Source of the DNA: Tamlana sp038148895
GTDB taxonomy: Bacteria > Bacteroidota > Bacteroidia > Flavobacteriales > Flavobacteriaceae
Length of the DNA stretch: 64,000 nucleotides
Direction: 5' to 3' (one strand)
Assembly (NCBI GenBank): GCA_038148895.1
Contig: JBBVGQ010000002.1
The translations under genes were made by a program, and so were the position numbers. Positions 34,867-44,003 of this stretch are shown here, piece after piece. The notes beneath the pieces are model-generated. The model made no database searches. It was not told where the DNA came from and worked only from the letters and a program-made list of their open reading frames with translations. Each line of letters opens with the position of its first letter. Within the stretch, counting starts at the first letter, position 1.

Positions 34867-36257
34867 AGAAAAAAGTGTTCGTTTTTTTTCCAGATGGTGT
34901 TGGTTTACGCAACTTTGCTTTTACAGATTTTAAGGCTATTGGTGAAAAAATGGGATTCGATATCACTTATTGGAACAACACTATTTTTTCATTGAAGGAT
35001 AGTATGGGATTTAAGGAACTCAAGATTGAGGACCATTCCGCACATCCCCTATTGCCCATTTATTCTAGGGCAAGAAAGCGTGCCGAATTAAATGTGTCGA
35101 GAGACAAATTTAATGACGACGTTTACCCAACTTATAAATTTCCATTCAATTACAAAGGGTTGAAAAACATAATTAAAAGTTTGTATGCCAAATGGTTAAT
35201 TGGTTTGCATTCTTCGGAAAGAGGTATTGAAAAACTTCGGAAAAAAATAAATAAATTAGAGCGTTCCACGTCAAAATACAACTATTGCAAATCGCAATTG
35301 CAACAGCACATACCCGATTTGATTTTTTGTACCACACAACGTGCTACACAGTCCATTAGTGCACTTTTGGCTGCTCAAGATTTAGGTATTCCAACGGTGG
35401 CTTTTGTGTATTCTTGGGATAACGTACCCAAAGCCATGCAAGTAGTTGAAACGGATTATTACTGTGTTTGGAGCGATTTAATGAAAGACCAAGTGCTTCA
35501 ATATTATCCGTTTATAAAGGAAAATCAGGTTTTCGTAACGGGTACACCACAATTTGAACCACATTACAACGAATCATTAAAACAAAACAGGGAAGAATTT
35601 TTTGAAGAATATAATTTAGATGTCAATAAGAAATACATTTGTTTTTCAGGTGATGATGAAACGACTTCACCCCTCGACCAATTTTATTTGGAGGATTTAG
35701 CTAAAGCCGTTAGAAGTCTGAACAATAAAGGCAAAAATCTGGGCATCATATATAGGAAATGCCCTGTTGATTTTACTTCAAGGTATGATGAGGTAGTTGA
35801 AGCCAATAAAGATATTATAGCTGTTTTAGACCCCATTTGGAAGCAAGTTGGTACTATGTGGAACCATGTTTTGCCAACGCCAGAAGATTTTAAGATGCTG
35901 TATAATGTATGCGAACATAGTGAGTTTGTTACCAACGTTTGCTCTTCAACGGTGTTTGATTTTGTGGCTCACAACAAACCTTGTATCTATTACAATTATG
36001 AGCAACCCCAGCTAAAAAAGGGCATTCGAGATATCGGGCAAAATTATAAATATGTCCACTTTAGGAGCATGCCAAGTGATAAAGCAGTGGTTTTTTGTAC
36101 CGATAAAAACGATTTGGAAAGTTTGGTTGAGCAAATTTTGGATGGAAAACTGTCCAATGTGGATGAGTGTAAAACATGGTATGATATTGTAGTTGGAAAA
36201 ACGCCAACAAAAGCCTCCGAGAATATTTGGAGGGCTATTAGCAAGATATTAGAATGA
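34863..36257 (+). CDS. Putative GT-B-fold glycosyltransferase of uncertain family
   Basis: 464 residues, cytoplasmic. I do not recognise a named GT family. The middle has TTQRATQSISALLAAQDLGIPTVAFVYSWDNVPKAMQ and DYYCVWSDLMKDQVLQYYP followed by VFVTGTPQFEPHY, a pattern (S-W-D-N...W-S...V-T-G) seen in GT-B proteins related to UDP-GlcNAc epimerases and polyol-phosphate transferases. The C-terminus EFVTNVCSSTVFDFVAHNKPCIYYNY looks like the donor-site helix. Being two genes after neuB, it is a candidate for the nonulosonic acid transferase, but nothing in the sequence proves this. ATGA overlaps at both ends. Confidence 0.65.
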   Translation: MKKKVFVFFPDGVGLRNFAFTDFKAIGEKMGFDITYWNNTIFSLKDSMGFKELKIEDHSAHPLLPIYSRARKRAELNVSRDKFNDDVYPTYKFPFNYKGLKNIIKSLYAKWLIGLHSSERGIEKLRKKINKLERSTSKYNYCKSQLQQHIPDLIFCTTQRATQSISALLAAQDLGIPTVAFVYSWDNVPKAMQVVETDYYCVWSDLMKDQVLQYYPFIKENQVFVTGTPQFEPHYNESLKQNREEFFEEYNLDVNKKYICFSGDDETTSPLDQFYLEDLAKAVRSLNNKGKNLGIIYRKCPVDFTSRYDEVVEANKDIIAVLDPIWKQVGTMWNHVLPTPEDFKMLYNVCEHSEFVTNVCSSTVFDFVAHNKPCIYYNYEQPQLKKGIRDIGQNYKYVHFRSMPSDKAVVFCTDKNDLESLVEQILDGKLSNVDECKTWYDIVVGKTPTKASENIWRAISKILE

Positions 36258-37402
36258 ATGTAGGTTTTATAACATCTGAGTATCCTCACCCAAAGGTAAA
36301 TCATGCCGCAGGCATTGGCACGAGCATCAAAAACTTGGCTATTGCATTGGTGGGAAAAGGTGTTGGGGTTACTGTTTTTGTTTACCATCAAAACGAAGAC
36401 GCTTTTGCTGAGGATGAAGGTGTTAAAATTCATTTAATAGCTAAAAGAAGTTATCGATTTTTAACCTGGTATCATTATCGTTTGCAGTTGCAACGTTATA
36501 TAAATTCAGTTGTTAAACAAGAGGATATTTATATTCTAGAAGCACCAGACTGGACTGGTATAACAGCCTTTATGAAATTTAATGTGCCATTGGTCATCCG
36601 TTTTCATGGTAGTGATGCTTATTTCTGCAAATTAGAGCATAGGAAGCAGAAGTTTAAAAATTTCATGTTTGAAAAAATGGCCATAAAAAAAGCATCTGCC
36701 TATATAGCGCCTACAACCTACGCAGGTGAAGAAACTAGAAAAATTTTCGGACTTAATAAAAAGAAGATTAAAGCCATCCATTACGGTTTGCAACTAGAAA
36801 ATTTTGAAAATCATACCCCAGAGATTTACAATAAAAATACAATCCTATACATTGGTACAATCATAAGAAAAAAAGGCGTTTTCGAGTTGGCTGAAATTTT
36901 CAACAAGATAGTTGAATCCAAACCCGAAAGTAAACTTATTTTAATAGGAAATGATGCTCCAGATATTAAAACAGGAGCAAAATCGACTTACAAATTAATC
37001 GAACAGATTTTTTCTAAGGAAGCAAAAAATAATGTTAGTTTCTTGGGTAAAATTCCATACGGAGAAGTTAAAGAACATATAAAACAGGTTCATGTTTGTA
37101 CCTTTCCTTCTTTTGCAGAAACGCTGGGCATGGTCACTATAGAATCTATGGCAATGCAAAAACCAGTGGTCAATACAAGTATAGGATGGGCACAAGAATT
37201 GATTGACGATGGTGTAAATGGGTATTTAGTACATCCAACAAACATTGATTTATATGCTGAAAGGATTTTGCAACTATTCAATGATGAAAACTTAAGTTTA
37301 CAAATTGGAAAAGAGGCCCGACAAAAAGTTGAAAAGCTTTTTGATATTAAAAAGAATGCAAGCATCAACATAGAATATTATAAATCTATTTTAGGCGAAT
37401 GA
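36254..37402 (+). CDS. GT4 family glycosyltransferase
   Basis: 382 residues. N-terminal domain: FITSEYPHPKVNHAAGIGTSIKNLAIAL (glycine-rich acceptor loop) and IRFHGSDAYFCK. C-terminal domain: ILYIGTIIRKKGVFELAEIF, TFPSFAETLGMVTIESMAMQKPVVNTSIG (E-x-x-x-x-x-x-E block of GT4) and WAQELIDDGVNGYLV. A full-length, canonical retaining GT-B enzyme. ATGA overlaps link it to the genes on both sides. Confidence 0.92.
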   Translation: MNVGFITSEYPHPKVNHAAGIGTSIKNLAIALVGKGVGVTVFVYHQNEDAFAEDEGVKIHLIAKRSYRFLTWYHYRLQLQRYINSVVKQEDIYILEAPDWTGITAFMKFNVPLVIRFHGSDAYFCKLEHRKQKFKNFMFEKMAIKKASAYIAPTTYAGEETRKIFGLNKKKIKAIHYGLQLENFENHTPEIYNKNTILYIGTIIRKKGVFELAEIFNKIVESKPESKLILIGNDAPDIKTGAKSTYKLIEQIFSKEAKNNVSFLGKIPYGEVKEHIKQVHVCTFPSFAETLGMVTIESMAMQKPVVNTSIGWAQELIDDGVNGYLVHPTNIDLYAERILQLFNDENLSLQIGKEARQKVEKLFDIKKNASINIEYYKSILGE

Positions 37403-38931
37403 TTCTTTTAACGCATACTGGAGAAAAGGTTGTCGATATTGTTGATTTAAACAATAATAAACCTATCAGTATTGATGTTAAAAATCCAGCCAAAGCCTTG
37501 CTTGATCTTGCAAAAAATTACCAAGAGCGCATTTTAATTTGGGCACACACTTCCCAAAAAGAAAACATAAATATTGAAGGAGTCAAGGCATCGTTTTACC
37601 TAAAAAACATGATGCTCTCTTTTAGTAATCACCAATATTTACCAGAGCAAATTGGTTATGTTGAAGATTCCCCTTTTTTAAAAGTAAACAAAAAAGTAAA
37701 ATACCCAACCTGGTTGATGAGCAGTAATGTTGGCGCAATACATGCATCCCAACTATTAAAATTTGAAAACAAAGTCAAGTTAAATTTGCCTTTCGATTTT
37801 GTGTTGAATTCCATGGCTAAACTCGGTATGCCCAACGGATTGTTTTGTTATTCTGAACCAAAACTATTGTTGGAAAATAATATTGGTTTTAATCTGCCAA
37901 AAGCTTCAACAGTTCAACTTTTTATGTTTGTAAAACAACATTACAAAGGTATTTGGAGTTTATTATTCCCATTAAATTTTATGGTTTTTGAAAAGCGATT
38001 TCCTATTTTGACTTTCATTAGAACCATCCTTGTAAAAAAGCATAAGTTTTCATCAAATTTTGATTTACAACCCTTGGAAAAACAAAGTCAAAATATTGAT
38101 AATATAACTATCGATGTCATTATACCTACATTGGGAAGGAAAGCATTTTTGCACGATGTTCTTTTGGATTTGGAGAAACAAACCTTATTGCCACAACAGG
38201 TTATTATAATTGAACAAAATGAAGATGAGAATAGCACAACTGAATTGAATTTTATTTCAAATAAAACTTGGCCGTTTAAAATAGTTCACAAATTTATTCA
38301 TCAAACGGGAGCCTGTAACGCGCGAAATTTGGCTTTAAAAGAAGTGATTTCAGATTATGTTTTTTTCGCTGATGATGATATTAGATTCCCGACAAATTTC
38401 ATCGAAGTTTCATTATATAAGATGAGGCGACATCAATTTGACGCCGTGACCTTAAGTTGCTTACAAAAAAAGGACAAGAAAACTCACTTAAAGCCAATTC
38501 AGTGGAGTACTTTTGGTTCAGGATGTAGTATTGTTAAATCAGAATGTCTTAAAAATTTAACTTTTGACATGAATTATGAATTTGGTTTTGGTGAGGATGC
38601 CGATTTTGGCATGCAACTTCGTAAAAAAGGCATTGATATAATATATTTGCACGAACCTGAAATCGAACATTTAAAAGCCCCAATTGGTGGGTTTAGAAAA
38701 CCTCACGAACATATTTGGGCTAAATATGGAGACAAGCCAAAACCATCACCAACTATTACATTTTATAAGCTGATGCATCAAACAAAGAAGCAATTAAAGG
38801 GGTATAAAATGGTTTTGTTTTTTAAGTTTTATTTAGTTCAATCAATAAAAAATCCATTTAAATACTACAAAACCTTCAAAAAACAATGGAGACAGAGTGT
38901 TTATTGGGCAAATCAAATGATAGATAAATAA
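37399..38931 (+). CDS. GT2 glycosyltransferase with unassigned 220-residue N-terminal domain
   Basis: 510 residues. The C-terminal half (about 235-440) is a clear GT2 enzyme: IDVIIPTLGRKAFLHDVL, QVIIIEQNEDENSTT, HQTGACNARNLALKEVISDYVFFADDDIRF (D-D-D) and FGFGEDADFGMQLRKKG. The N-terminal 220 residues (ILIWAHTSQKENI, PTWLMSSNVGAIHASQLLKF, GLFCYSEPKLLLENN) do not match a domain I know. They resemble parts of a degenerate GT-A fold and might bind the acceptor. Start by ATGA overlap. Confidence 0.83.
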   Translation: MILLTHTGEKVVDIVDLNNNKPISIDVKNPAKALLDLAKNYQERILIWAHTSQKENINIEGVKASFYLKNMMLSFSNHQYLPEQIGYVEDSPFLKVNKKVKYPTWLMSSNVGAIHASQLLKFENKVKLNLPFDFVLNSMAKLGMPNGLFCYSEPKLLLENNIGFNLPKASTVQLFMFVKQHYKGIWSLLFPLNFMVFEKRFPILTFIRTILVKKHKFSSNFDLQPLEKQSQNIDNITIDVIIPTLGRKAFLHDVLLDLEKQTLLPQQVIIIEQNEDENSTTELNFISNKTWPFKIVHKFIHQTGACNARNLALKEVISDYVFFADDDIRFPTNFIEVSLYKMRRHQFDAVTLSCLQKKDKKTHLKPIQWSTFGSGCSIVKSECLKNLTFDMNYEFGFGEDADFGMQLRKKGIDIIYLHEPEIEHLKAPIGGFRKPHEHIWAKYGDKPKPSPTITFYKLMHQTKKQLKGYKMVLFFKFYLVQSIKNPFKYYKTFKKQWRQSVYWANQMIDK

Positions 38932-38933
38932 AG

Positions 38934-39929
38934 ATGAATTTTTCATTAGTGGTATGCACATACATGAGGCCAAAGGCTTTGCATAATTTGCTGAATTCAG
39001 TGAATGAACAAACCTTGTGCCCTAATGAAATTATAATTGTTGATGGTTCTACTGATGATGAAACTGAGCTATCATTAAAGACTCACCTTTTCAAAAACTT
39101 GAAATATTTTAAAGTTGAAAAAGCTAATAGAGGATTGACAAAACAACGAAATTATGGTATAGAAAGAGTAGGTAAAAATATTGATATTGTTTGTTTTTTA
39201 GATGATGACATAGTTTTGGAAAAGAATTATTTTGAAAATCTCTTAGAAACCTATAAAGTCAAAAATGATGCTCTCGCAGTTGGAGGCTATATTAAAAATG
39301 AAGTTGAATGGCAATTGAGCAATAATAGAAACAATCCGTCCAAATTTTATTTTGACGGTTGGATGCGCAACGAACCTTCTCGTTTTAAATTAAGGAGAAA
39401 GTTTGGTTTATTGCCAGATACACCACCGGGTTTTTTGCCAACATTTGCCCATGGCAGAAGTATTGGCTTTTTGCCACCCTCAGGTAAAATTTATGAGGTT
39501 GAGCAAATTATGGGAGGTGTTTCGTCTTACAAAAAGGAAGTGTTCGATAAACTTTCATTTTCAACCTATTTCGATGGCTACGGACTTTATGAAGATACCG
39601 ATTTTAGTTTGCGCCTCTCAAAAATGGGCAAGCTTTACGTAAACACTTCGGCAAAATTAAATCATTACCATGATGAAGATGGGCGGCCAAATAAGTTTAA
39701 ATACGGAAAAATGGTAGTAAGAAATGGTTGGTATGTGTGGCGGGTTAAATACCCAAAACCAACCTTTAAGGAAAAGTTTAAATGGTATGCCACGGCTATT
39801 TTATTGACTGCTATTAGATTGACCAATACTTTAACCACCAAGGACAAAAAAGCGGCATTTACCGAAAGTTTTGGTAGAATTACAGGATTAATAAGTGTAG
39901 TATTTAATGCGCCAAAAACAAAAAAATAG
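38934..39929 (+). CDS. GT2 family glycosyltransferase
   Basis: 331 residues. NFSLVVCTYMRPKALHNLLNSV, EIIIVDGSTDDETE, NRGLTKQRNYGIERVG, IVCFLDDDIVLEKNYFENLL (D-D-D metal motif) and GYGLYEDTDFSLRLSKMG (E-D-T-D base region) are typical. The C-terminal 60 residues are basic with a short hydrophobic stretch (WYATAILLTAIRLT), probably a membrane contact. It starts 2 nt after the previous stop. Confidence 0.91.
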   Translation: MNFSLVVCTYMRPKALHNLLNSVNEQTLCPNEIIIVDGSTDDETELSLKTHLFKNLKYFKVEKANRGLTKQRNYGIERVGKNIDIVCFLDDDIVLEKNYFENLLETYKVKNDALAVGGYIKNEVEWQLSNNRNNPSKFYFDGWMRNEPSRFKLRRKFGLLPDTPPGFLPTFAHGRSIGFLPPSGKIYEVEQIMGGVSSYKKEVFDKLSFSTYFDGYGLYEDTDFSLRLSKMGKLYVNTSAKLNHYHDEDGRPNKFKYGKMVVRNGWYVWRVKYPKPTFKEKFKWYATAILLTAIRLTNTLTTKDKKAAFTESFGRITGLISVVFNAPKTKK

Positions 39930-39936
39930 AAAGCAG

Positions 39937-40764
39937 ATGGGCACAACATGTAAAATATGCAATAGCGAAGTCCAACTGATTAACGAAAAATTCAACTTGG
40001 GTGAATGCAACAATTGTAAGCTAATTTTTTGTTTGAAATTTTTCACCCAAGATGAGCTGGTCAGTCTTTATGACAAACTATATAATAATGCCAATGCCAA
40101 ATATAGCAGTTATGCCGTTGATGAATATAGTATGCTGCTCGAAAACAAAAAAATTAAAATAGGGCACAATAGGGCCAAGATTTTAAAAAAGCATGTTTTA
40201 AACTCGGGGTGCAGTTCTGTTCTGGAAATTGGAAGCGGTATTGGCCTAATGGGAGCTTACTTGAGAAATGAAAATAGCCAAATTAAATACTTGGGAATTG
40301 AAATTGACAAAGAAGCCTTCGAAAAATCAAGAGCATTGGGTTTGAACACCATAAACGCCGACTTCAAGGCCATGGAAAAAATTGAGGAATCCTTTGATGT
40401 TATCTTGTTATGGGAAGTCATTGAGCATTTGCAAGATTTGAAAAAGTTTATTGAACTTGCTTATGCCAAATTGAATAAAAATGGAAAAATAATCCTTTCA
40501 ACACCAAATTATAACAAAATACATAATTATCCAGATAGAGAAAAAGACAGCCTTTACCAAGATGCCCCGCCAATTCACTTAAATTTTTTTACCAAGCAAA
40601 GTATTCAGAAAATTTTTGAGCTTAATAACTTTACCAATTGCAAAGTGAAAATCAAAAAGTTTCCTTATGTTCAGTATAAATCCTTGAATTTTTATAAAAA
40701 TGTTGTCAAGGCTATTTTTAATCAATACGAAGGCTCCACAATATTTTTTATTGCAAAAAAATGA
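39937..40764 (+). CDS. SAM-dependent methyltransferase with N-terminal zinc-ribbon-like motif
   Basis: About 275 residues. An upstream in-frame ATG (39907) overlaps the previous gene; the ATG at 39937, just before the first cysteine pair, fits better. CKIC...CNNC in the first 30 residues forms a four-cysteine knuckle like that in sugar C-methyltransferases and other Methyltransf_23-type proteins. The class I core has SVLEIGSGIGLMGAYL, LGIEIDKEAFEKS and FDVILLWEVIEHLQDLKKF, with KNGKIILSTPNY after it. Probably methylates a sugar or sugar-containing chain; substrate unknown. Confidence 0.85.
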   Translation: MGTTCKICNSEVQLINEKFNLGECNNCKLIFCLKFFTQDELVSLYDKLYNNANAKYSSYAVDEYSMLLENKKIKIGHNRAKILKKHVLNSGCSSVLEIGSGIGLMGAYLRNENSQIKYLGIEIDKEAFEKSRALGLNTINADFKAMEKIEESFDVILLWEVIEHLQDLKKFIELAYAKLNKNGKIILSTPNYNKIHNYPDREKDSLYQDAPPIHLNFFTKQSIQKIFELNNFTNCKVKIKKFPYVQYKSLNFYKNVVKAIFNQYEGSTIFFIAKK

Positions 40765-40775
40765 TTATTTAATCA

Positions 40776-41786
40776 ATGAACATGAAATTAGAACTATCAA
40801 TATGGACACATCATTTAACGCATTTGGTGTACGCATATTTTTATTATTGCAGAGCCAATAAAATGGATGTGAATATTGCTCATAATTCTAATCTAAAGCA
40901 TAACGCAGCGTTGTTGACGGTTAACAATAAAGCGATCTTTTTTGATTATTCGGACGACACCAAGTTCATCGATTTACCAAATAATTTCGATTTTTATTTT
41001 AAACGTTCGCTGTTGGAAAAGGATAAAAAGAACAACGTATTCCCTTTGAATTTTAACGTGCCAATGGCTTACAAAAGTCATCTTCTTTTAATGAAATTGA
41101 ACAAAGATTTGCTATTCCAAAAGTTTAATAAAACGGAAGTTGGCAGAGCTTTGGACGTTTTTGGCTTATTTACCAATTCAGGACATGGCACCTTGGATAT
41201 TAGGAATTATCCAAAAACAATATCAGATTATGGAGGAAATATTATTTATTACACCAGATTATGGAACCCAGACAACCACCCGGACGAAGATGAGAAAGAA
41301 CGCAGAAGTCTTCAAAATGAATTCAGGATAAAGGCTTGTAGGATTGTAAAAAAGGAATTCAAAAATGCATCGGTAGGATTGTACGGTGATAGTTTATCGA
41401 ATAAAATGGCCCCAGATTTGGTGCTTTCGCCTGATGAATCCGATAAAAAAAGCTATCTAAAAAAACTATCGGTTTACAATATTGGTATTGCTGACGATGG
41501 CTTAAAAAACACACCGGGCTGGAAAATTGGTGAATATGCATTGTACGGAAAGGCCATTATTTCAACCCCTTTAAATGTTTGTATAGAAAACTTTGAGGAA
41601 CATGTAAATTACGAAAAATTGTCATCGCGTTCATCGTATGAAGAAATTCCAGGAAAAATAGAATTTCTTTTGGAAGGAAAGAAATATCTTGAAATGGGAA
41701 AAAATAATTTTGAGTGGAGCAGAAAATATCTACATCCTGAAAATTATTTAAACAGAATTTTAATTCTGGCTGGAGAAAACATTTAG
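40776..41786 (+). CDS. Hypothetical protein, GT-B-like C-terminus
   Basis: 336 residues, soluble. I do not recognise the family. The N-terminus (ELSIWTHHLTHLVYAYFYYC) and middle (FTNSGHGTLDIRNYPKTISD, IIYYTRLWNPDNHPDEDEKE) carry no known motif. The last third (YNIGIADDGLKNTPGWKIGEYALYGKAIISTPLNVC followed by a helix and WSRKYLHPENYL) has the layout of a GT-B donor-site region, where E-Y/A-x-x-x-G-K-x-I is typical. A role as glycosyltransferase is inferred mainly from this and from its neighbours. Confidence 0.6.
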   Translation: MNMKLELSIWTHHLTHLVYAYFYYCRANKMDVNIAHNSNLKHNAALLTVNNKAIFFDYSDDTKFIDLPNNFDFYFKRSLLEKDKKNNVFPLNFNVPMAYKSHLLLMKLNKDLLFQKFNKTEVGRALDVFGLFTNSGHGTLDIRNYPKTISDYGGNIIYYTRLWNPDNHPDEDEKERRSLQNEFRIKACRIVKKEFKNASVGLYGDSLSNKMAPDLVLSPDESDKKSYLKKLSVYNIGIADDGLKNTPGWKIGEYALYGKAIISTPLNVCIENFEEHVNYEKLSSRSSYEEIPGKIEFLLEGKKYLEMGKNNFEWSRKYLHPENYLNRILILAGENI

Positions 41787-41793
41787 AAGAATT

Positions 41794-42915
41794 ATGAAAT
41801 TCTTAATCATCACACATGTTGAGCATAAATTAAAAGGGGAAAATATTTCCGCATATGCTCCTTATGTTCGGGAAATGAACTTGTGGTTAAAATATGTTGA
41901 TGAAGTGTTTATTGTTGCTCCAAAAACTCAGGAAGAAAAAACGGCCATTGATTTGGATTATAGGCATAGTAATATCCAGTTTTCTGAAATTCCGGCCATT
42001 CAGTTTACCGATTTTAAGAATGCAATCCGTTCATTTTGTAAACTTCCAATTATTTTGATGGCCATATACAGAGCTTCAAAAAATGCCGACCACATCCATT
42101 TGCGCTGCCCAGGCAACATTGGTTTGTTGGGCGGATTGGTGCAAATATTTTTTCCAAAGAAAGTCAAAACAGCCAAATATGCCGGAAATTGGGATCCAAA
42201 GGCAAAGCAACCTTTTAGCTATAAACTTCAAAAATGGCTACTTTCTAACACGTTTCTTACTAAAAATATGTCGGTTTTGGTCTATGGAACATGGAAAAAC
42301 CAAACCAAAAATATCAAACAGTTTTTTACGGCAAGTTTCAAAAAAGATGAAATTGAATTCCCCGAAGTTCGCGATTATTCCGAAACATTACAATTTGTTT
42401 TTATCGGGACTTTGGTTGAAGGGAAACGGCCGTTGTTAACTATTCAAATCGTTGAAAATCTTCAAAAAAAAGGAAAAAAAGTAAGCTTGGATATTTTTGG
42501 CGATGGGGTTTTAAGGCCAGAATTGGAGAGTTACATAAACCATAATAATCTAAAGGATTTCGTTACGTTCCATGGCAATCAAAACAAACAAGTGGTAAAA
42601 CAAGCTCTAAAAAACGCCTATTTTTTGATATTGCCATCAAAATCTGAAGGTTGGCCCAAAGCCGTGGCTGAATCTATGTTCTATGGAACAATTCCTATTA
42701 CCACTTCAATTTCATGTGTTCCATGGATGTTGGATTTTGGAAAAAGGGGTATTTTAATTGAACCGAATTTGGTTGATGCTGTAGATAAAATCGTATCATA
42801 TTTGGGCAAAGAGGAAGAACTGATAGAAATGTCTAAATTAGCCTCAAAGTGGTCCCAAAACTATACTTTGAACACTTTTGAAACTGAAGTTTCCAAATTA
42901 CTGAAGCATAAATGA
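41794..42915 (+). CDS. GT4 family glycosyltransferase
   Basis: 373 residues. N-terminal domain: FLIITHVEHKLKGENISAYAPYVREMNLW and DHIHLRCPGNIGLLGGLV. C-terminal domain: LQFVFIGTLVEGKRPLLTIQIVENL, LDIFGDGVLRPELESYI and LILPSKSEGWPKAVAESMFYGTIPITT (E-G-W-P-K-x-x-x-E, a GT4 donor block). The stop overlaps the next start (ATGA). Confidence 0.91.
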   Translation: MKFLIITHVEHKLKGENISAYAPYVREMNLWLKYVDEVFIVAPKTQEEKTAIDLDYRHSNIQFSEIPAIQFTDFKNAIRSFCKLPIILMAIYRASKNADHIHLRCPGNIGLLGGLVQIFFPKKVKTAKYAGNWDPKAKQPFSYKLQKWLLSNTFLTKNMSVLVYGTWKNQTKNIKQFFTASFKKDEIEFPEVRDYSETLQFVFIGTLVEGKRPLLTIQIVENLQKKGKKVSLDIFGDGVLRPELESYINHNNLKDFVTFHGNQNKQVVKQALKNAYFLILPSKSEGWPKAVAESMFYGTIPITTSISCVPWMLDFGKRGILIEPNLVDAVDKIVSYLGKEEELIEMSKLASKWSQNYTLNTFETEVSKLLKHK

Positions 42916-44003
42916 GGGTTTTACAGCTAATAGATTCTTTACAAACAGGTGGTGCAGAGCGGGTTGCTGTAAATATTGCCAATGCTTTGTCAAATGAAAT
43001 AGGTTATTCAGCATTATGTGCAACTCGAGAAGAAGGACTGTTGAAAAATGATATTTTGAAAAATGTTGATTATTTATTTTTAGATAAAAAACAAACTATT
43101 GACATTGGGTCAATTAGACAGCTAAATGCTTTTGTTAAGAATAAAAGAGTCCAAATTATTCATGCACACTCAACCTCTTTTTTTTTAGCAACCTTAATAA
43201 AATTATTAAATAGAAAAATAAACATTGTATGGCATGACCATTATGGGAATAGTGAGTTTTTAAATGAAAGAAAACATACCGTTTTGAAATTATGCTCAAA
43301 ATATTTTTCCCATATTTTTAGTGTAAATAAAAACTTGGAATTTTGGGCAAAACAAAGGTTAAAGTTTCAAAATGTATCCTATTTGCCAAATTTTGCCATC
43401 TTAAACAAAACATTAACCGAAACCAAACTGCATGGAATTTCAGGTAAGCGGATTGTTTGTCTGGCTAATTTGAGGCCCCAAAAAGACCATATGACGCTTA
43501 TTGAAGCTTTTAAGGAGGTACATATCAAATATCCTGATTGGACTTTACATTGTGTTGGTAAAAATTTCAATGATGGGTATTCAAAAATGGTAAAAAATAA
43601 GATAGATGAACTGAGTTTGATAGAATCTGTTTTCTTATATGATAGTAACCCCGATGTATACCATATTTTAAGCCAGTGTGACATCGGTGTGTTATCTTCA
43701 AAATCTGAAGGTCTGCCCATAGCTTTGTTGGAGTATGGATTGACAAATTTAGCGGTCATAGCTACTAAAGTGGGTGAGTGTGAAACTGTTGTTAGCAACC
43801 AAATTAATGGAGTATTGGTCAATCCATCATCACCGAGTGAGTTGGCGGAAGCATTGATTTTGTTAATTGAAAATGAAACGACAAGAAAAACTTTTTCGAC
43901 TCTTTTTAACCGACACATTGATGAAAATTTTTCTGAAAAAGCACAAATAAAAAATATTATTTCTACCTATAAATTTATATCAAATAGAATTGAAAAACTT
44001 TAA
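42912..44003 (+). CDS. GT4 family glycosyltransferase
   Basis: 363 residues. RVLQLIDSLQTGGAERVAVNIANAL is the classical GT4 N-terminal glycine/A-E-R motif. HAHSTSFFLATLIKLL and NIVWHDHYGNSEFL follow. The C-terminal domain has IVCLANLRPQKDHMTLIEAF, CDIGVLSSKSEGLPIALLEYGLTNLAVIAT and NQINGVLVNPSSP. A canonical retaining enzyme, with donor unknown. It overlaps the Wzy-like gene by 14 nt. Confidence 0.92.
   Translation: MRVLQLIDSLQTGGAERVAVNIANALSNEIGYSALCATREEGLLKNDILKNVDYLFLDKKQTIDIGSIRQLNAFVKNKRVQIIHAHSTSFFLATLIKLLNRKINIVWHDHYGNSEFLNERKHTVLKLCSKYFSHIFSVNKNLEFWAKQRLKFQNVSYLPNFAILNKTLTETKLHGISGKRIVCLANLRPQKDHMTLIEAFKEVHIKYPDWTLHCVGKNFNDGYSKMVKNKIDELSLIESVFLYDSNPDVYHILSQCDIGVLSSKSEGLPIALLEYGLTNLAVIATKVGECETVVSNQINGVLVNPSSPSELAEALILLIENETTRKTFSTLFNRHIDENFSEKAQIKNIISTYKFISNRIEKL

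Noticed and set aside
43379..43918. 179-residue minus-strand frame inside a GT4 gene
   Set aside because: Opposite the donor-binding domain of a canonical glycosyltransferase; codon pattern follows the plus-strand gene.
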